Assembly: GCA_027310665.1 (NCBI GenBank)
Contig: DAIDAJ010000118.1
Location: 1-33,132, forward strand
DNA length: 33,132 nucleotides
Source: Sideroxydans sp.
GTDB lineage: Bacteria; Pseudomonadota; Gammaproteobacteria; Burkholderiales; Gallionellaceae
Direction of reading: 5' to 3'
The position numbers were made by a program, and so were the translations under genes. The stretch's first letter is position 1. Each line of letters opens with the position of its first letter. Positions 7,384-14,288 of the stretch are shown here, piece after piece. Below the pieces are notes generated by a model. That model saw only the letters and a program-made list of their open reading frames with translations, made no database searches and was not told where the DNA came from.

Positions 7384-8088
7384 ATGAATGAAAATACCCC
7401 CGCCATCACCCCGTTGATCAAACACGCTGATGATGGCCCGACAGCGGCCGAGCAAGCAGACCTGAAGCGGCATCTCGCCGAAAAGCTCCAGGAGCTCAGC
7501 GCAATAACAGACACAACTTCGTTGCAGCGCGCACGGCTGCAAATGGACATCGCCGAACTGCTGAATGCGTTGGGACGCAAGAAGGAAGCCTGGGATATCG
7601 CACGCGAGGCATTCCGGATAGCCCTGCAGCAGGAATCCTGGCAGGACGCCGTGGAGGCATGCGACGTGCTGTTTCAGGCCGGGCAGGACGATTCGATGGC
7701 GGTGCTGGGCATGGGGATCTGGCTGGCCATCACCTTTCCGGTCGACCCGGAAGTGACGGTGGCGATGTTGATCCATCTGGTGGAGGAGACGTCCGACGCT
7801 TCGGACGTCGGCGCATTGGCCGCGATCACGGCGCGCTACGTGGTCGACTTGCGCGCTGAGGATGCCACGCATGAAAGCCAGTGTTTCCTTGTCGATAACC
7901 TCATCGCGATGGTGGCCAAGCGCCATAGCAACGTGCGCGACCAGGATGCGATGAACCGCTGGCTGGACAGGCTGGAGCTGCGCGATCCGCAGGTGTTTCT
8001 GCCGCGCTTGTCGCGCGAGGTGGACGCCATCGTGGGTGGCAAGTGGTGGTTCGACCGGGACGAGTTGCGGGGCAGGTTGCCCGTTTGA
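7384..8088 (+). CDS. hypothetical protein, helical repeat-like, conserved-looking
   Basis: 234 residues from ATG 7384, or 245 from GTG 7351 (which has GGCGGTGG upstream). The duplicated copy upstream preserves the ATG context but has no GTG equivalent, so I prefer the ATG. The first 25 residues are a polar tail. From about residue 25 the protein is almost all helix-forming, with a segment LQMDIAELLNALGRKKEAWD followed by AREAFRIALQQESWQDAVEA that looks like one or two tetratricopeptide-type repeats. The rest is more hydrophobic (VLGMGIWLAITFPVDPEVTV), but I see no signal peptide or metal site. TPR-like proteins commonly mediate protein contacts; no specific role can be given. It is followed 18 bp later by the serine hydrolase gene, so the two are probably one operon. 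Confidence 0.75.
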   Translation: MNENTPAITPLIKHADDGPTAAEQADLKRHLAEKLQELSAITDTTSLQRARLQMDIAELLNALGRKKEAWDIAREAFRIALQQESWQDAVEACDVLFQAGQDDSMAVLGMGIWLAITFPVDPEVTVAMLIHLVEETSDASDVGALAAITARYVVDLRAEDATHESQCFLVDNLIAMVAKRHSNVRDQDAMNRWLDRLELRDPQVFLPRLSREVDAIVGGKWWFDRDELRGRLPV

Positions 8089-8106
8089 CTGGATAGGAGC
8101 CTGAAT

Positions 8107-8637
8107 ATGCCTGTACCCGTCCTCATTCTTCCCGGCATCGGCGATTCCGGCCCGCAGCATTGGCAATCCCTCTGGGAGCAGGCGCACCCCGATTTTGTGC
8201 GCGTGCAACAACGCGACTGGGACAAGCCGGTTTGTGAAGAATGGGTGGCGACGCTGGAGGCGGCGGTGAAACGGGCGGGGCCTCGGGTCGTTCTGGCGGC
8301 GCACAGCCTCGGCTGCCTGACCGTCTCGCATTGGGCGTCCCGGCCGCATTCGCCAGCGGCAGGGGCTTTGCTGGTGGCGGTGCCCGATCCGAACGGGCCA
8401 AACTGTCCGCCGGATGTGACGGGTTATACGCTTACGCCAACACTGCCATTTCCCTTTCCCAGCACGGTAGTGATCAGCGCGGACGATCCATACGGTTCTG
8501 CCGGGCATGCGGAACGTTTGGCTCATGCCTGGGGCAGTCGCGTTGTGCATATCGGCGATCGCGGGCACATCAATGCGGCGAGCGGGCTTGGCGAGTGGAA
8601 AGAAGGCTATGAATTGCTCGAACAGCTCCGGGGTTGA
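8107..8637 (+). CDS. RBBP9/YdeN-type serine hydrolase (small alpha/beta hydrolase)
   Basis: 176 residues, the normal size for the RBBP9/YdeN family of compact alpha/beta hydrolases. It starts at ATG 8107 with AGGAG at 8095-8099. The N-terminal strand VLILPGIGDSGPQHWQ is family-typical, and the catalytic triad can be assigned by eye: Ser67 in the nucleophile elbow AHSLGC, Asp127 in SADDPYG and His154 in GDRGHIN. The protein has no signal peptide, so it is cytoplasmic. Natural substrates for bacterial members are mostly unknown; esterase-type activity is likely. It is probably cotranscribed with the hypothetical gene just upstream. Confidence 0.9.
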   Translation: MPVPVLILPGIGDSGPQHWQSLWEQAHPDFVRVQQRDWDKPVCEEWVATLEAAVKRAGPRVVLAAHSLGCLTVSHWASRPHSPAAGALLVAVPDPNGPNCPPDVTGYTLTPTLPFPFPSTVVISADDPYGSAGHAERLAHAWGSRVVHIGDRGHINAASGLGEWKEGYELLEQLRG

Positions 8638-8737
8638 TCCGGCGGCAAATCCTCTCCTCAATTAAGGCATTACTCCGCTCGCGCATGAGACCGTGTCAAT
8701 CGGCTAGAATGTCAGCCTTGTTTTCGCAGGCAGACAC

Positions 8738-10012
8738 ATGGTCCCGCATCTCACCACCGCATTGAAAGGCCCGTTGCTCGATCTGGAGCGACGCTTCCTG
8801 AGTGAACAGCCCGCCATAGAGCGCTGGTTCCGCACGCAATGGCTGGAACATACGATCCCGTTCTACACGTCGGTCGACCTGCGCAACAGCGGATTCAAGC
8901 TCGCCCCGGTCGATACCAACCTGTTCCCCGGCGGCTTCAACAGCCTGAACCCGGATTTCTGGCCCTTGTGCGTGCAGGCCGCGCAGAGTGCGATCGAGAA
9001 GATCTGCCCGGAAGCGCGCGGCGTGTTGGTCATCCCGGAAAATCACACCCGCAACCAGTACTATTTGCAGAATGTGGCGCAACTGACCCAGATATTGCGC
9101 CAGGCGGGGTTGAAAGTCCGCATCGGCAGCCTGCTGCCGGAGATCACCCAGCCGACCGCGATGCAGTTGCCCAACGGCGGCTCGCTGACGCTGGAGCCGA
9201 TCCAGCGCAAAGGCAACCGCCTGGGCATGGCGGACGGGTTCGATCCCTGCGTGGTGTTGCTGAACAACGACCTTTCCGCCGGCGTGCCGGATATCCTGAA
9301 GAATCTTGAGCAGAACGTCATGCCGCCATTGGAAGCGGGCTGGACCACACGGCGGAAGTCGAAACATTTTGCCGCTTACGACAGCGTGGCCGACGAATTC
9401 GCCAAGCTGCTCGAGATCGACCCCTGGCTCATCAATCCCTATTTTGCTGTCTGTGGTGAAGTGGACTTTCATGCGCGCACCGGCGAGGAATGCCTTGCGG
9501 CGCAAGTGGATACGGTGCTGCAGCAAATCCGCGCCAAATATGCCGAGTACGGCGTGAAAGACGATCCTTTCGTGATCGTCAAGGCCGACGCGGGAACATA
9601 CGGCATGGGCATCATGACGGTCAAAGACCCGAGCGAAGTGCGCGACCTGAACCGCAAGCAGCGCAACAAGATGGCGGTGGTGAAGGAAGGGTTGCAGGTC
9701 TCCGACGTGCTGATACAGGAAGGCGTCTACACCTTCGAGGACATCGATGGCGCGGTGGCGGAACCCGTGATCTACATGGTCGACCACTTCGTGGTCGGCG
9801 GCTTCTACCGCGTGCACACCAGCCGCGGTGTGGACGAGAACCTGAATGCGCCGGGCATGAGCTTTTCTCCTTTGGCGTTCGAGTCCTGCTGTGCCTTTCC
9901 CAATCCCGATTGCGCGCCGGACGACACGCCCAACCGCTTCTATGCCTACGGTGTGGTGGGAAGATTGGCGATGCTCGCGGCGGCGGTGGAATTGGCAGAA
10001 ATGCAGCAATGA
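8738..10012 (+). CDS. gshA: glutamate--cysteine ligase, proteobacterial short type
   Basis: 424 residues. It catalyses ATP-dependent formation of gamma-glutamylcysteine, the first step of glutathione synthesis. The sequence matches the compact GshA type first noted in Acidithiobacillus and found in many beta/gammaproteobacteria (TIGR02049-like), rather than the ~520-residue E. coli type. Recognisable blocks include FYTSVDLRNSGFKLAPVDTN with FPGGFNSLNP, GVLVIPENHTRNQYY and VIVKADAGTYGMGI near residue 280, the last probably forming part of the ATP-grasp site. ATG 8738 has only a weak ribosome site; TAGAAT at 8705-8710 could be a -10 box but no good -35 is visible. Its stop overlaps the apbE start as ATGA. 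The glutathione synthetase gene (gshB) usually expected next is not here. Confidence 0.92.
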   Translation: MVPHLTTALKGPLLDLERRFLSEQPAIERWFRTQWLEHTIPFYTSVDLRNSGFKLAPVDTNLFPGGFNSLNPDFWPLCVQAAQSAIEKICPEARGVLVIPENHTRNQYYLQNVAQLTQILRQAGLKVRIGSLLPEITQPTAMQLPNGGSLTLEPIQRKGNRLGMADGFDPCVVLLNNDLSAGVPDILKNLEQNVMPPLEAGWTTRRKSKHFAAYDSVADEFAKLLEIDPWLINPYFAVCGEVDFHARTGEECLAAQVDTVLQQIRAKYAEYGVKDDPFVIVKADAGTYGMGIMTVKDPSEVRDLNRKQRNKMAVVKEGLQVSDVLIQEGVYTFEDIDGAVAEPVIYMVDHFVVGGFYRVHTSRGVDENLNAPGMSFSPLAFESCCAFPNPDCAPDDTPNRFYAYGVVGRLAMLAAAVELAEMQQ

Positions 10013-11043
10013 CGTTTCTTTCGCGTCTCGTCCTGTTGTTGCTGGCGCTGCAACTTGCCGCTTGCGGCAAGGAACCGCTCTACCAGGAACAGGCTTACGT
10101 TTTCGGCACGCAGGTGGATGTCACCATCTACGGCGAGGACGAAGCGAAGGCGCGGCAGGCGGTAGTTCTCGTGATGAGGGAGTTTCAGCGCCTGCACGAC
10201 ATGCTGCACGCATGGAAGCCCTCCGAGCTGAGCGACCTGAACGCAGCCATCGCGCAAGGCAAAGGCAGGCAAGTCTCTCCGGAACTGGCCATGATGCTGA
10301 AGGACGCCGCACGGGTGTCCGCCCAGTCCGACGGCCTGTTCAACCCGGCCATCGGCGGTCTGATCCAGGCCTGGGGATTTCAGGCGGACGATTTCAAGGC
10401 GGTGTTGCCGGACGAAAAGAAGATCGCCGCGCTGGTAAAGGCGAATCCGCAGATGAGCGATCTGGTGATTGACTCTACAAATGTGAAGAGCAGGAACAGA
10501 TCGGTGAAGATCGATCTCGGCGGCTACGCCAAGGGTTACGCGCTGGATCGTGCCGCCGCCATTCTGAAGCAGCAGGGCATACACAATGCGCTCATCAACA
10601 TCGGCGGCAATGTCATGGCGCTGGGTACGCACGGTTCGCGCGCGTGGCGCGTCGGCATCCAGCATCCGCGCAAACCGGGGCCGCTTGCCACGCTGGAACT
10701 GCACGACGGCGAGGCTATCGGTACTTCGGGCGACTATCAACGGTATTTTGAACTGGACGGCAAGCGCTATTGCCATCTGATCGATCCGCGCAACGGACAC
10801 CCGGTGCAAGGCGTGGAAGCGGTCACCATTCTCACGCACGGCGAGCATGCCGGCCTGTTGTCCGACGCCTCGTCCAAGCCGTTGTTTGTTTCCGGAGTTC
10901 AGGGGTGGGCGGGCTATGCCACGAAAATGCAGCTGGACGAGGCGCTGCTGATCGATGCCCGGGGCGTGGTGCATCTCACCGCTGCGATGCAGAAACGGCT
11001 AAAATTCACGGATGAATCCACGCCCCGGGAAGTTGTGCCATGA
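10009..11043 (+). CDS. apbE: FAD:protein FMN transferase ApbE, lipoprotein
   Basis: 344 residues. ApbE covalently attaches FMN from FAD to threonine in target flavoproteins, such as Rnf/Nqr subunits, outside the cytoplasm. The N-terminus is a lipoprotein signal with lipobox LAAC (Cys19), so the protein should be anchored at the periplasmic face of a membrane. Family motifs are present: YVFGTQVDVTIYG near the mature start, KIDLGGYAKGYALD, NALINIGGNVMALG, and an acidic/Thr region ending in SDASSKPLFV. I set the start at ATG 10009 (ATGA overlap with gshA); a much longer in-frame extension back into gshA is not credible. Its stop overlaps the next small gene as ATGA. No obvious flavinylation target is encoded in this window. 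Confidence 0.94.
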   Translation: MTFLSRLVLLLLALQLAACGKEPLYQEQAYVFGTQVDVTIYGEDEAKARQAVVLVMREFQRLHDMLHAWKPSELSDLNAAIAQGKGRQVSPELAMMLKDAARVSAQSDGLFNPAIGGLIQAWGFQADDFKAVLPDEKKIAALVKANPQMSDLVIDSTNVKSRNRSVKIDLGGYAKGYALDRAAAILKQQGIHNALINIGGNVMALGTHGSRAWRVGIQHPRKPGPLATLELHDGEAIGTSGDYQRYFELDGKRYCHLIDPRNGHPVQGVEAVTILTHGEHAGLLSDASSKPLFVSGVQGWAGYATKMQLDEALLIDARGVVHLTAAMQKRLKFTDESTPREVVP

Positions 11044-11240
11044 CCGCCAGCGATCCGTTACAACAGAATATCCGGCGCACGACCGGGCAGCGCGCGCTGA
11101 AAGAGATACGCGCGATCGTGGATGAGGAAATCAGGAGCGACGCCGAAACCGCCGGCACACTGCGCTGGCTGTTGCGCTACGGATGGATCTTGTTGCTGGT
11201 GGTCGGCGCGCTTCTGGGACGTTTAATGGGAGTGTATTGA
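11040..11240 (+). CDS. 66-residue single-pass membrane peptide
   Basis: It begins at ATG 11040, overlapping the apbE stop as ATGA, and ends immediately before the EIIA start, so it is locked into the operon. Residues 1-40 are charged and helical (QRALKEIRAIVDEEIRSDAE); residues about 47-64 form one membrane helix (YGWILLLVVGALLGRLMGVY region). I do not recognise the family. A membrane helix with a cytoplasmic charged arm could tether a partner, but that is speculation. Its position between apbE and PTS genes, with overlaps on both sides, argues that it is a real gene. Confidence 0.75.
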   Translation: MTASDPLQQNIRRTTGQRALKEIRAIVDEEIRSDAETAGTLRWLLRYGWILLLVVGALLGRLMGVY

Positions 11241-11663
11241 TTGGTCGGTATCCTGCTTATCACGCATAACGGCTTGGGCGAAAGCCTGATCGACTGTTTA
11301 CGGCACGTCATGGGTAATGCGCCCGCACATGTCAAAGCGCTGTCTGTTCTGGCACAGGACGATCCGGTGCTCAAGGAAGAGGAAGCTCGCACGCTGATCG
11401 CCGAACTCGACGACGGGCAGGGCGTTCTGCTGCTGTCGGACGTGTACGGCGCCACACCCTGCAATATCGCGCGGCGGGTGTGTCAGCCCGGCCGTATCGA
11501 AGGCGTGGCGGGTGTGAACCTGCCGATGCTTCTGCGCGTGGCGTGCAATTGCAACAAGTCGCTGGACGAGCAGGTGCAACGCGCTCTGGAAGGCGGCAAG
11601 GAATGTATCGTTTCTATTGACTCGGAAGGCGGCGATGTTGCAACAAGATGCGCTAATTATTAA
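11241..11663 (+). CDS. PTS EIIA component, mannose/ManX family
   Basis: 140 residues, a stand-alone EIIA-Man domain. It starts at TTG 11241, directly after the previous stop. The choice is supported by GGGAG at 11228-11232 with 8-nt spacing and by the family-typical N-terminus MVGILLITHNGLGESL. His9 in ITHNGLGE is the expected phosphorylation site. The later GVLLLSDVYGATPCNIARR segment is also typical. There is no EIIB or EIIC permease nearby, so phosphate from HPr probably serves regulation rather than sugar import, as proposed for similar betaproteobacterial PTS sets. Its 3' end overlaps the HPr gene by 29 bp. Confidence 0.92.
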   Translation: MVGILLITHNGLGESLIDCLRHVMGNAPAHVKALSVLAQDDPVLKEEEARTLIAELDDGQGVLLLSDVYGATPCNIARRVCQPGRIEGVAGVNLPMLLRVACNCNKSLDEQVQRALEGGKECIVSIDSEGGDVATRCANY

Positions 11664-11904
11664 CAAGCTGGGGCTGCACGCCCGGGCTTCCGCAAAACTG
11701 ACCCAGCTTGCCTCGCAATTTCCCTGCGAAGTATGGCTGTCGCGTAACGGGCGCCGCGTGAATGCGAAAAGCATCATGGGCGTGATGATGCTGGCGGCGG
11801 CGAAAGGGTCGAGCATCAATATCGAAACATCGGGAGAAAAGGAACAGGAAGCGATGACCGCACTCCTTGCCTTGATCAACGACTATTTCGGAGAAGGTGA
11901 ATGA
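11635..11904 (+). CDS. ptsH: phosphocarrier protein HPr
   Basis: 89 residues, standard HPr length. It carries phosphate from Enzyme I to EIIA. ATG 11635 is chosen because it places the active-site histidine at the canonical position 15 (NKLGLHARAS) and the regulatory serine at 46 (NAKSIMGVMML). A ribosome site GGAAGG lies a few bases upstream. An in-frame TTG at 11617 would add six residues and shift this numbering. Presence of Ser46 leaves open regulation by an HPr kinase, but no hprK is in the window. It overlaps the EIIA gene by 29 bp and ptsI by 4 bp. Confidence 0.95.
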   Translation: MLQQDALIINKLGLHARASAKLTQLASQFPCEVWLSRNGRRVNAKSIMGVMMLAAAKGSSINIETSGEKEQEAMTALLALINDYFGEGE

Positions 11905-13628
11905 GCTTCACGCTGCACGGCCTTCCGGTCTCCGGCGGCATCGCTATCGGCCATGCGCACCTGGTGTCGCACACTTCGCTGGAAGTGGCGCACTACGTGC
12001 TGCCCAAGCATCTGGTCGAAGAAGAGGTCGCGCGTCTGGACGCCGCACTGGAAGCCACGCGCATGGAGTTGGCCGATCTGCGCAGCTACCGCCCGCAGCA
12101 GGCGGCGGCCGAGTTCGATGCGTTCCTCGACCTTCATCTGATGATCCTTGGCGATGAGCATATCAGCCAGGCCGCGCGCCAGATGGTCTTGCGCGAACAC
12201 TGCAATGCGGAGTGGGCGCTGAAAATGCAAATGGACGAACTGGTCACGCAGTTCGAGGCGTTCGAGGATACCTATCTGCGCGAACGCAAGACCGACGTCG
12301 TGCAAGTCGTCGAGCGGGTACTGAAAGCGTTGAACGGCGAGTCCGGGCATGTGCCGCCCACCACCAAGCACGACGTGGAGATGATCCTTGTCGCGCATGA
12401 CGTCAGCCCCGCCGACCTGATCCAGCTCAAGCCGCACCAGTTCTCCGGCATCCTGACCGATCTGGGCGGTGCGACCTCGCACACTTCGATCGTTGCCCGC
12501 AGCCTGAACACGCCGTGCGTGGTCGGCCTGCACCATGCGCGCGAGCTTATCAAGGATCACGACATGCTGATCGTCGACGGCGAGCAGGGCGTGGTCATTG
12601 TCGATCCGGACAAGCATCTGCTGGCCGATTACAAATTGCGCAAGAGCCAATGGGAGCTGGAACGGCAGAAACTGAAGCGCCTGAAGACGGCCCATGCCGA
12701 TACGCTGGATGGTACCCACATCGAACTGCACGCCAACATCGAGATGCCGAACGACCTGATGGAGGTGAAAGAGAACGGCGCCACCGGCATCGGCCTGTTC
12801 CGCAGCGAGTTCCTGTTCCTCAACCGCGATAATCTTCCTGACGAGGAAGAGCAATTCAATGCTTACCGCGAGGTGGTCGAGGGCATGGAAGGCCTGCCCG
12901 TTACCATTCGTACGTTCGATCTGGGCGCGGACAAGCAGATCAAGGGCGCGGTGCGCGTTGCCAGCAATCCGGCGCTGGGCTTGCGCGCCATCCGCTTGTG
13001 CCTGGCCGAACCGCAACTGTTTCGCGCGCAGTTGCGGGCGTTGCTGCGCGCGTCGGCTTACGGGAATCTGAAGATCCTGGTGCCGATGCTGTCGGGCGTT
13101 TCGGAGATCAACCAGACCCTGCAGTTCATCGAAGGTGCAAAGCAGAGCCTGGCGAACGAGGGCATTCCGTACGATCCGAAAGTGCAGATCGGCGGCATGA
13201 TCGAGATCCCCGCCGCGGCGCTGGCGCTCAACGTCTTCATCAAGAAGCTGGATTTCCTCTCGATCGGCACCAACGACCTGATCCAGTACACGCTGGCGAT
13301 CGACCGCACCGACGATGAAGTGGCGCACCTTTACGACCCGCTCCACCCCGCCGTGCTGCAATTGCTGGCCCATGTGATCGGCAGTGCGAACAAAGCGGGC
13401 GTTCCCATCTCGGTATGCGGCGAAATGGCGGGCGAACTGGCTTACACGCGCTTGTTGCTCGGCCTCGGCTTGAGGCAATTCTCCATGCACCCGGCCCAGT
13501 TGCTCGGTACCAAGCAGCGCGTGCTTACTACCAGCCTGCCGGAGATGGCGCCGCTCGTGCAGAAGATCATGCGCGCCGACGATCCGATGAAGATACGCGA
13601 CCTGCTGGACCGGCTGAATTCCGCTTGA
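11901..13628 (+). CDS. ptsI: phosphoenolpyruvate--protein phosphotransferase (PTS Enzyme I)
   Basis: 575 residues, the usual size for EI. It takes phosphate from PEP and passes it to HPr. The N-terminal HPr-binding and phosphohistidine domains carry the active His194 in GGATSHTSIVARS. The C-terminal PEP-binding barrel has GLFRSEFLFL, RTFDLGADKQ, the SIGTNDLIQYT block and the active Cys in PISVCGEMAG. The start at ATG 11901 overlaps HPr's stop as ATGA. It is the last gene of the gshA-apbE-PTS run; a converging gene follows 44 bp later. Confidence 0.96.
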   Translation: MSFTLHGLPVSGGIAIGHAHLVSHTSLEVAHYVLPKHLVEEEVARLDAALEATRMELADLRSYRPQQAAAEFDAFLDLHLMILGDEHISQAARQMVLREHCNAEWALKMQMDELVTQFEAFEDTYLRERKTDVVQVVERVLKALNGESGHVPPTTKHDVEMILVAHDVSPADLIQLKPHQFSGILTDLGGATSHTSIVARSLNTPCVVGLHHARELIKDHDMLIVDGEQGVVIVDPDKHLLADYKLRKSQWELERQKLKRLKTAHADTLDGTHIELHANIEMPNDLMEVKENGATGIGLFRSEFLFLNRDNLPDEEEQFNAYREVVEGMEGLPVTIRTFDLGADKQIKGAVRVASNPALGLRAIRLCLAEPQLFRAQLRALLRASAYGNLKILVPMLSGVSEINQTLQFIEGAKQSLANEGIPYDPKVQIGGMIEIPAAALALNVFIKKLDFLSIGTNDLIQYTLAIDRTDDEVAHLYDPLHPAVLQLLAHVIGSANKAGVPISVCGEMAGELAYTRLLLGLGLRQFSMHPAQLLGTKQRVLTTSLPEMAPLVQKIMRADDPMKIRDLLDRLNSA

Positions 13629-13672
13629 TTTAAAAAACAGACTGACCCAGGTCTGAAGAGGCCCGCGCCGTT

Positions 13673-14278
13673 CTAACTACTCGCCGAGTCAGCCAGTAGC
13701 GCCTCCACTGCCGCGATGTCGGCGTGCGTCTCGGGGTGGCGACTGCCGCTGTGGCGCGCATTCTCGGGCAGGACGACGATGTGCGTCTGCGTACCGGTTT
13801 CCCCGGTCAGGGTGTAACTCGGTACGCTTTCTTCATGCCCTCCCACGCGTACTTTCCATTCCCCGTCTTCAAAATCCAGGTTGTGTTTGAGCAGAAACAG
13901 CAGCACGGCCTTCGCGTCGTCGCTGAAGAGCATGAGGTTGATATCGGAATGCTCGTCTGCCGTGCCGCTCAATACCGAACCGACGAGGTAGGGGTTGAAA
14001 TCGGCCAGCAAGTGCATAGCGGCGAGCGCTTCTTCGCGCAATTGATACAGGATGTCAGGATGGCTGTCCTGCTGATAGAGGGAACGGTAACTGTGCAGGG
14101 CATCGTCCACCTCCTGGTTGCTGGGCAGGTGCTGCGTATCGGCAGCACCCAGCTGGCGGGCTGCCTTGCGTTTGGCCAGGGCATGGTCGGTGATGCCGTC
14201 TTCGGCCATCAGTTTTGCGGCCTGCTGTGCGAGTTGTTCCCGCATCAGGTCGCGGCGTTGCGGATTGGGTTTGCTCAT
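13673..14278 (-). CDS. nucleotidyltransferase-like protein of unknown function
   Basis: 201 residues from ATG 14278 (ATG 14281 is equally possible). Further upstream in-frame starts reach into mrcA and give an unlikely Arg-rich tail. The N-terminal third is basic, helical and RNA-binding-like in composition (MSKPNPQRRDLMREQ, HALAKRKAARQLG). Near residue 100 it shows a minimal nucleotidyltransferase signature GS-x3-GTA-x3-SDINL: Gly100, Ser101, Asp112. The expected second catalytic aspartate of D-x-D is Asn114. A third acidic position could be in DFEDGEW (about 135-141). Some database entries for similar short proteins carry a Mur-ligase name, which this sequence does not support. It starts 10 bp after the mrcA stop and is probably cotranscribed with it. 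Function unknown; catalytic activity uncertain. Confidence 0.7.
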   Translation of the reverse strand: MSKPNPQRRDLMREQLAQQAAKLMAEDGITDHALAKRKAARQLGAADTQHLPSNQEVDDALHSYRSLYQQDSHPDILYQLREEALAAMHLLADFNPYLVGSVLSGTADEHSDINLMLFSDDAKAVLLFLLKHNLDFEDGEWKVRVGGHEESVPSYTLTGETGTQTHIVVLPENARHSGSRHPETHADIAAVEALLADSASS

Positions 14279-14288
14279 CATTTCTTGA

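Noticed and set aside
7324-8661. 445-codon minus-strand frame opposite the hypothetical and hydrolase genes
   Set aside because: It spans two plus-strand genes, one with an intact catalytic triad and a good ribosome site. The antisense frame is Arg/His/Pro-rich without domains.
8696-10009. 437-codon minus-strand frame opposite gshA
   Set aside because: Mirrors gshA almost exactly and shows no motif; gshA is clearly the coding strand.
11883-13490. 535-codon minus-strand frame opposite ptsI
   Set aside because: Shadow of Enzyme I; composition is His/Arg/Gln-rich with no domain pattern.
13638-13655. terminator after ptsI (CAGAC ... GTCTG)
   Set aside because: Only a 5-bp stem with an 8-base loop and no T-run; too weak to call.
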